18,913 bases of DNA from Chloroflexota bacterium (GTDB lineage: Bacteria > Chloroflexota > Limnocylindria > QHBO01): contig JAOUHE010000015.1 in assembly GCA_029865285.1 (NCBI GenBank), positions 1 to 18,913 of the forward strand, read 5' to 3'. Positions 14,309 to 18,913 of this stretch are shown in pieces; the stretch's first letter is position 1, and each line of letters begins with the position of its first letter. Position numbers and translations under genes: made by a program. The notes beneath the pieces were generated by a model, which saw only the letters and a list, made by a program, of their open reading frames with translations, searched no databases and was not told the origin of the DNA.

Positions 14309-14786
14309 GGTCGGGCAGTTCTTCGGGCACCTCAACGCCCGGGTCGACCCCGACGAGGTCACGCCCGTCCGCGGCATCCTGCCGGCCAACGCCTTTGCGC
14401 TCTTCGAGCAGATGCCCACCGCTGACCGCCGGCACGGGCTCGACGTGATGGGTCGCCTCCTGGCCGCCGGCCGCGATGACCCCGAACTGCTCGCCGCCGC
14501 GCTCCTGCACGATGCCGCCAAGGGGAATCGGATGCGACTCTGGCATCGGGTCGGCGGCGTCCTGTTCGATGCGCTGGCACCGGGGCTCCTGAAGCGGCTC
14601 GCGTCCCCCGATCCCGCCTCGCGACGCTACCCGTTCCACCTCTATCTGCACCACGCCGAGCTGTCAGCCGCCCTCGCGCTCGAGGCAGGGTGCGGCGATC
14701 GAACGGCGGCGTTCATTCGCGGAACCGCAGCCGAACCTGATGCTGCGGCTGCTGCGGCCCTGCTGGCCGCGGACGGCGAGAGCTAG
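14292..14786 (+). CDS. HD-domain phosphohydrolase-like protein, unknown substrate
   Basis: 164 residues from GTG 14292, overlapping the S2P gene by 17 bp. The HD signature is spread as H48 (RRHGLDVMGRLL), H73-D74 (LAAALLHDAAKGNR) and a second His pair at 120-121 (LYLHHAELSAALALEAGC). HD proteins are metal-dependent phosphohydrolases on nucleotides or cyclic nucleotides. The final Asp or His position of the family is not evident: the C-terminal helix reads AAFIRGTAAEPD, where related proteins usually have IRHH. It may therefore be a weak or altered enzyme. No Shine-Dalgarno was found; coupling with the S2P gene is likely. scpA starts 4 bp later. Confidence 0.78.
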   Translation: MPALHRVGQFFGHLNARVDPDEVTPVRGILPANAFALFEQMPTADRRHGLDVMGRLLAAGRDDPELLAAALLHDAAKGNRMRLWHRVGGVLFDALAPGLLKRLASPDPASRRYPFHLYLHHAELSAALALEAGCGDRTAAFIRGTAAEPDAAAAAALLAADGES

Positions 14787-14790
14787 ACCG

Positions 14791-15567
14791 ATGGAGCTCG
14801 AGCCGATTCGCATCGTGGACGCGTCGGCGATCCCATTGGCCGTGAGCACCCCTGCCGAAGAGGCAGGCTTCGAGGTGAACCTGCCGGGCTTCTCCGGTCC
14901 GCTCGCGCTGCTCCTGCACCTGATCGAGTCGCGCCAACTCGAGATCCTGACGGTGCCGCTCGCCGACCTGGCCGATGCCTACGTCGCGCATCTCGCCGAG
15001 CATCCGGTCGACATGGCGCAACTCTCCGAATTCGTCAGCGTCGCGGCGCAGCTGATCCTGCTCAAGTCGCGTCGCATGCTGCCGGGTGAGCCACTGCCCT
15101 CGGCGGCGGATGCGGCCGATGAGCCCGACGAGGAGGAGCTTCGCCAGCGTCTGCTCGAGTATCGGGCCCTTCGCGACCTCGCCCGCGCCCTCGGTGAGCG
15201 CGATCTTGCCGCCCCGGTCTTTCGTCGTGAACCGCGCGAGTCCGATCTGCCCGAGGTCCCCTCGGAGATCCTCGCGGTCCGGCTGCTGACCGACGCCCTG
15301 GCGGCGCTTGCCTCGATCCCGGATCCGGAGGCCGAACCGCCCGAGATCATGGCGCGCGAGATCACGATCGCCATGCAGATCGGCGCGCTGCAGGCGGCGC
15401 TCTCGGCCACGGGGCGAGTCGTCCTTCAGCAGCTGTTGGCGGCCTGCCGCTCGCGGACCGAGGCCACCGTCACGGTCATGGCGATGCTGGAGCTGGTGCG
15501 CCGCCGCCTTGTTCGCGTCGAGCAGGACGAGATCTTCGGACCGATCCTGCTGGAGATGGTCCGATGA
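14791..15567 (+). CDS. scpA: Segregation and condensation protein A (kleisin)
   Basis: 258 residues. ScpA bridges the two heads of the SMC dimer and binds ScpB, forming the condensin that helps chromosome segregation. The N-terminal domain has FEVNLPGFSGPLALLLHLIE (27-46; the usual GPLDLLL has Ala for Asp), SRQLEILTVPLADLADAYVAH, and FVSVAAQLILLKSRRMLP (81-98). An acidic linker follows (105-117), and the C-terminal winged helix is at about 190-258 (VTVMAMLELVRRRLVRVEQD). I chose ATG 14791 because the 17 residues before it in the same frame lie inside the HD gene and are not family-like. The N-terminal 25 residues before the motif are a small extension. The stop overlaps scpB in ATGA. Confidence 0.95.
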   Translation: MELEPIRIVDASAIPLAVSTPAEEAGFEVNLPGFSGPLALLLHLIESRQLEILTVPLADLADAYVAHLAEHPVDMAQLSEFVSVAAQLILLKSRRMLPGEPLPSAADAADEPDEEELRQRLLEYRALRDLARALGERDLAAPVFRREPRESDLPEVPSEILAVRLLTDALAALASIPDPEAEPPEIMAREITIAMQIGALQAALSATGRVVLQQLLAACRSRTEATVTVMAMLELVRRRLVRVEQDEIFGPILLEMVR

Positions 15568-16109
15568 CCGATCGCGCGCCCCAGGATGCTCTTGACGTCC
15601 TCTACGAGGCGCTCCTCTTCATCGCCGAGCGGCCACTGACAACGACGGAACTCGCCGAGTTGGGCGGCGTGCCGCGCCTGCAGGCCGAAGCGACGCTCAG
15701 CGGACTGGCCGAGACCCTGGCCGAGGATCGCCGCGGCATTCGTGTGCAGCGCATGGATGACACCTGGCAGCTGGTCACCGCCCCCGAGGTCGGCACCCGC
15801 CTGGCCGCCTATGCGGCCCGGCAGGAGGCCCGCCTCACGCCCGCGTCGCTCGAGGCGCTGGCAGTTGTGGCGTATCGACAGCCGGTCACCCGGGCCGACA
15901 TCGATCGGGTCCGTGGCGTCGATTCGGACTACGTCCTGCGCTCACTCATGCACCGCCGCCTGGTGGTCGAGGTAGGGCGTCGCGACACGCCTGGGCGTCC
16001 GATCCTGTACGGGACCACCTTCACCTTCCTCGAGCGCTTTGGCCTCACCTCGCTCGACGATCTGCCGGCGGCCATGGCGCCTCCCCCCGAGCCGGCCGAT
16101 GGCGGCTGA
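15564..16109 (+). CDS. scpB: Segregation and condensation protein B
   Basis: 181 residues, two winged-helix domains. ScpB dimers bind ScpA in the SMC-ScpAB complex. First domain at 8-85 (LDVLYEALLFIAERPLTTTELAEL), second at 88-165 with the family core LTPASLEALAVVAYRQPVTR, then ADIDRVRGVDSDYVLRSLMHR and GRPILYGTTFTFLERFGL (144-161). The tail is Pro-rich. The start overlaps the scpA stop (ATGA), and the stop lies 11 bp inside the next gene. Confidence 0.96.
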   Translation: MTDRAPQDALDVLYEALLFIAERPLTTTELAELGGVPRLQAEATLSGLAETLAEDRRGIRVQRMDDTWQLVTAPEVGTRLAAYAARQEARLTPASLEALAVVAYRQPVTRADIDRVRGVDSDYVLRSLMHRRLVVEVGRRDTPGRPILYGTTFTFLERFGLTSLDDLPAAMAPPPEPADGG

Positions 16110-17538
16110 ACGGCTGCAGAAGATCCTGGCGCGCGCCGGCGTTGCGTCGCGGCGCGCCTCCGAAGCGCTGATCGCGGCGGGTCGCGTCACCGTCAACGGT
16201 CGAATCGCACTCGTCGGAGAGAGCGCCGACCCGGTCACCGACCTGATCGCAGTGGATGGGGCGCACCTGGCAAGCGCTCTGCCGGTCGAGCACTTTGCGG
16301 TGCACAAGCCGGCCGGCTATCTGTCATCGGCGCACGACGAACGAGGGCGTCCGTCGGTGGTGGAGCTGCTCGGTGAGGCGTCCGGATCGCGTCTCTGGCC
16401 GGCGGGCCGGCTCGACGTGGACTCGGAGGGGCTGATGCTGCTGACCAACGACGGCGCCTGGGCCAATCGCGTCCTCCATCCACGGTACGGGATGGAGCGC
16501 GAGTACGCCGTGCTGATCGATTCGGAGCCGAGCGCGCGCGCCATGCGAGCCCTGCTCGAAGGTGTCGAGCTCGATGATGGACCGGCCCGGCTGCTGGCCG
16601 CGGAGATCGCCGCCCCACCCGAGGAGGTCGACCGCGACCCGGACGAGCAAGGCGGCTGGCTGCGTGTCCGCATCGGAGAGGGGCGCCGGCGCGAGGTGCG
16701 CCGCCTGTTCGCCGCCGTCGGGCACCAGGTGCGCCGGCTGGTGCGCACCCGCCTGGGACCGCTCACCGTGAGCGGTCTGCGAGCCGGAGAGTGGCGCCCC
16801 CTGGCCGAGCGGGAGGTCCAGGCGCTCGCCGGGGCGCGACCGCGCGTGGCGACTCCGGGGCGGCGGGCGCCGCTCAACGTGGCGATCGACGGACCGTCGG
16901 GGTCGGGCAAGAGCACGGTGGGGCATGCCCTCGCGCAGCGCATCGGCGCCACCTTCGTGGACACCGGGTTGATGTATCGCGCCCTCACCCTGGCGGCGCT
17001 CGAGCGCGGGATCGGCGCGAACGACGGGTCAGATCTGGCCCGCCTGGCGCGCGAAGTGAAGATCACGGTTCGCCGGCCACGGCGCGAGCAGACCGATCGG
17101 CGCGAGACGGTGCTGCTTGACGGGCGTGACGTGACGCGCGAGGCGCGCACCCCGCGTGTGGACCGTGCCGTCTCCTCGGTGAGCCGCCACGCGGAGGTCC
17201 GCGCCGCCATGCTCGACGTCCAACGCCAGGCGGCACGCCGTGGCGACACCGTGATGGTCGGTCGCGACATCGGCACCGTCGTCCTGCCCGAAGCCACGCT
17301 GAAGGTCTTCTTGACCGCCGCGGCATCGGTCCGGGCCGACCGCCGGGCGGCGGAGATGGGTCGCCCCGACCGCCGTGATCGCTACCTCGCGGAGATTCGC
17401 GACCGCGACGCGGCCGATACCGAACGAGACGTCGCGCCCCTGCGCAAGGCGGTCGGGGCGCTGGTGCTCGACGCCGGAGAGCTCGACGTGCCCGCCTGCG
17501 TGGAGGCGATCGTGGCGCACCTCCCGGCACGCTCATGA
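16099..17538 (+). CDS. rluB-cmk: Fused pseudouridine synthase (RluB type) and cytidylate kinase
   Basis: 479 residues in one open frame with no stop between two complete enzymes. The first part (1-240) is a RsuA/RluB pseudouridine synthase: S4 domain LQKILARAGVASRRASEALI (6-25), VHKPAGYLSS (68-77), catalytic motif GRLDVDSEGLMLLTNDG (103-119, D106), EREYAV, and the final GEGRRREVRRLFAAVGHQVR (193-212). It would modify 23S rRNA. A short basic linker (241-258) leads to a CMP/dCMP kinase: P-loop IDGPSGSGKST (263-273), DTGLMYRALT (288-297), LDGRDVTREARTPRVDRAVS (340-359), VGRDIGTVVLPEA (387-399) and the Arg-rich lid (411-450). I chose ATG 16099 for the family N-terminus; it overlaps scpB by 11 bp. 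An internal GTG (16846) could allow separate Cmk, but no clear ribosome site precedes it. Confidence 0.93.
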   Translation: MAAERLQKILARAGVASRRASEALIAAGRVTVNGRIALVGESADPVTDLIAVDGAHLASALPVEHFAVHKPAGYLSSAHDERGRPSVVELLGEASGSRLWPAGRLDVDSEGLMLLTNDGAWANRVLHPRYGMEREYAVLIDSEPSARAMRALLEGVELDDGPARLLAAEIAAPPEEVDRDPDEQGGWLRVRIGEGRRREVRRLFAAVGHQVRRLVRTRLGPLTVSGLRAGEWRPLAEREVQALAGARPRVATPGRRAPLNVAIDGPSGSGKSTVGHALAQRIGATFVDTGLMYRALTLAALERGIGANDGSDLARLAREVKITVRRPRREQTDRRETVLLDGRDVTREARTPRVDRAVSSVSRHAEVRAAMLDVQRQAARRGDTVMVGRDIGTVVLPEATLKVFLTAAASVRADRRAAEMGRPDRRDRYLAEIRDRDAADTERDVAPLRKAVGALVLDAGELDVPACVEAIVAHLPARS

Positions 17539-18209
17539 GCACCTGGTTCTTTCACCCGGGGTCGATCCTGACCAACTGGCTGAAGTGGCTCCTCGGCGGA
17601 GGCAAGGTGCACGGGCTCGAGCATGTGCCCCGCAGCGGGCCGTATCTGCTCGTGGCGAATCACTGCTCGAACCTCGATCCGCCGTTCATCGGGGCGGCGG
17701 TCGGCCATTCGACCGGCCGGGCGATCCACTTCATGGCCAAGGAGGAGATCCGGCATTGGCCGCTGGTCGGTTGGCTGGGCCGGTCGGCGGGTGTCTTCTT
17801 CGTGCGCCGCGGTGAGAGCGACCGGGCGGCGCAGCGCCAGGCGCTGATGCATCTCGCCGAGGGCCGACCGATCGCCATCTTCCCGGAGGGCACCCGCTCC
17901 CGACTCTGCGTGCTCGGCGAGGCGAAACTCGGCGCGGCACTCATCGCCACGCGGGCCGGCGTACCGCTCCTGCCGGTCGGGATCACCGGCACCGGTCGCA
18001 TCTTCCCGGGACGCAGCCGGTTCCCGCACCGGACCGCGGTGACGATCCGCATCGGTCCGGTCTTCCAACTGCCACACCAGCCAGATGGCAGGCTCGACCG
18101 CGAGGGCCTCCAAACCGGCACCGAGCGCATCATGCGCGAGATCGCTGCGCTGCTTCCCGAGGAGCACCGGGGTCGGTACGGGGCAGGCCCGATAGAATCG
18201 GGGGGATGA
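17535..18209 (+). CDS. plsC: 1-acyl-sn-glycerol-3-phosphate acyltransferase
   Basis: 224 residues. PlsC adds the second acyl chain to lysophosphatidic acid, giving phosphatidic acid at the membrane. Motif I is NHCSNLD (42-48; NH-x4-D), motif II is GVFFVRRGESDR (86-97), motif III is IFPEGTRSR (115-123) and motif IV is VPLLPVGITGT (143-153). A hydrophobic start (WFFHPGSILTNWLKWLL) is the likely membrane contact. The ATG overlaps the end of rluB-cmk (ATGA); the TGA overlaps ispH (ATGA). The order cmk-plsC-ispH is common in Firmicutes and relatives. The last codons (after about residue 211) are low-complexity and hold a possible promoter for ispH. Confidence 0.94.
   Translation: MSTWFFHPGSILTNWLKWLLGGGKVHGLEHVPRSGPYLLVANHCSNLDPPFIGAAVGHSTGRAIHFMAKEEIRHWPLVGWLGRSAGVFFVRRGESDRAAQRQALMHLAEGRPIAIFPEGTRSRLCVLGEAKLGAALIATRAGVPLLPVGITGTGRIFPGRSRFPHRTAVTIRIGPVFQLPHQPDGRLDREGLQTGTERIMREIAALLPEEHRGRYGAGPIESGG
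18193..18198 (+). promoter_or_regulatory. Candidate -10 box (TAGAAT) for a leaderless ispH transcript
   Basis: TAGAAT differs from TATAAT by one base and is separated by 7 nt (CGGGGGG) from the ispH ATG, giving transcription from about the A of the start codon. It lies inside the end of plsC. No -35 element is recognised. The G-run could instead be read as a weak Shine-Dalgarno, although it abuts the start codon. Confidence 0.4.
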
Positions 18210-18913
18210 CCACCGCCACCCGACCCGAGGTGCGTATCGCCGAGCGTGCCGGCTTCTGCTATGGCGTGCGCCTCGCGATCGACAAGGCCAAGCACGCCCG
18301 TGACGAGGGGAAAGAGGTCACCACCCTCGGTCAGCTGGTGCACAACCCCGGAATCAAGGCCGACCTTTCGGATCGGGGCATCAGGACCGCCGACCTGGCC
18401 GACCAGGTGGAGGGTGGGACGCTGGTCATCCGGGCGCACGGTGTCCCGGCCGACGACCTGGAGCGCGTGCGCGGGAAGAGCGACCTGGAGGTCATCGACG
18501 CCACCTGCACGTGGGTCCTCCAGTCGCAGAAGGCGGCACGTGAGCTCGCCGCGGCCGGGTACACGGTCTGCATCATCGGCCACGAGGATCATCCCGAGGT
18601 CAAAGGCGTGCGCTCCTACGCCGGCGACAACCACGTGGTGGTGGACGACATGGACCGATCGACCTGGGAGCGCGTTCCGCACACCAAGAAGATCGGCGTG
18701 CTGAGCCAATCCACCATCCTGCCCTTCAAGCTCGAGGAGTTCGCCGCCTTCTGCCTGCGGCGCTGCCACGACCTGCGCGTGGTGAACACCGTCTGCCCCG
18801 TGACGCTGACCCGCCAGTCGGACTCGGTGGTGCTCGCGTCGAGTGTGGACGCCATGATCGTGGTGGGCGGCAAGAACAGCTCCAATACCAAGGAGCTGGC
18901 GGTCAAGTGCGCC
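18206..18913 (+). CDS. ispH: 4-hydroxy-3-methylbut-2-enyl diphosphate reductase, 3' partial
   Basis: 236 residues to the window edge with no stop; the family is about 280-330 long, so the end is missing. IspH is the [4Fe-4S] enzyme of the last MEP step, giving IPP and DMAPP. Its three cluster cysteines are visible: C18 (AGFCYGVRLAIDKA), C101 (DATCTWV) and C197 (NTVCPVTLTRQ). Substrate-binding residues are also present: H46 (LVHNPGI), H78 (IRAHGVP), HEDHPEVKGV (126-135, with the catalytic Glu131), and the GGKNSSNTKEL segment (221-231). The residue after C101 is Thr where many family members have Pro (DATCP). The ATG overlaps the plsC stop. Together with dxs upstream it indicates isoprenoid synthesis by the MEP route. 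Confidence 0.96.
   Translation, partial: MTTATRPEVRIAERAGFCYGVRLAIDKAKHARDEGKEVTTLGQLVHNPGIKADLSDRGIRTADLADQVEGGTLVIRAHGVPADDLERVRGKSDLEVIDATCTWVLQSQKAARELAAAGYTVCIIGHEDHPEVKGVRSYAGDNHVVVDDMDRSTWERVPHTKKIGVLSQSTILPFKLEEFAAFCLRRCHDLRVVNTVCPVTLTRQSDSVVLASSVDAMIVVGGKNSSNTKELAVKCA

Noticed and set aside
11930..14521. 863-codon open frame on the minus strand across the PH-SHOCT, punA, protease and HD genes
   Set aside because: It is antisense to four recognised genes. Its translation is Arg/Gln/His/Asp-rich with no domain. GC-rich third codon positions remove stops from the opposite strand.

Overview
This window is GC-rich, almost gap-free bacterial chromosome. It carries 21 protein genes; the first (ruvX) and last (ispH) are cut by the window ends. 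I see no rRNA, tRNA, CRISPR array, insertion sequence or prophage gene. Codon use looks uniform, with GC-rich third positions that also create long shadow ORFs on the other strand. The mix of neighbours and the EF-P tip loop (KMARGSAQ, Arg at the tip) suggest a high-GC Terrabacteria lineage. Chloroflexota is my best guess and Actinomycetota second. This is inference from family memory, not a search.

Left block, 1-4274, plus strand: ruvX (partial), mltG, efp, xseA, xseB and a GNAT acetyltransferase, packed with overlaps or short gaps. It combines Holliday-junction/RNA processing, peptidoglycan chain termination, translation elongation and exonuclease VII. Then 4293-5279/5288 on the minus strand is a lone two-helix potassium channel with an RCK (TrkA) domain. 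It converges on the GNAT gene and diverges from dxs; the 5289-5391 spacer holds the best promoter-like sequences.

Right block, 5392 to the window end, plus strand: dxs, tlyA, a small ribbon-helix-helix protein, nadK, recN, xerD, a membrane bPH2-SHOCT protein, punA, a site-2 protease, an HD-domain protein, scpA, scpB, a fused rluB-cmk gene, plsC and ispH (partial). Most junctions are ATGA overlaps, TGATG, or a GTG directly after a TAG, so translational coupling is likely. Functions cover isoprenoid precursors by the MEP pathway (dxs at the start, ispH at the end), NADP supply, DNA repair, chromosome dimer resolution and condensin-type segregation (recN, xerD, scpA, scpB), purine salvage, ribosome modification (tlyA, rluB), CMP phosphorylation and phospholipid synthesis (plsC).

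The order efp, xseA-xseB, dxs-tlyA, recN, xerD, punA, scpA-scpB, rluB, cmk resembles the order I recall from Bacillus. The ispA position (between xseB and dxs) is taken here by the GNAT and channel genes, and the argR position (between tlyA and recN) by a ribbon-helix-helix protein and nadK. The window is therefore an ancient housekeeping backbone with lineage-specific substitutions. I do not see an obvious new defence or mobile system. The items most worth a second look are: (1) a repeated TANNAT-N7-ATG arrangement, suggesting leaderless promoters, before the channel, the ribbon-helix-helix gene and ispH; (2) the RluB-cytidylate kinase fusion; (3) the ribbon-helix-helix protein in the repressor slot; (4) EF-P with Arg at the modification position; (5) a dxs with altered cofactor-motif residues.
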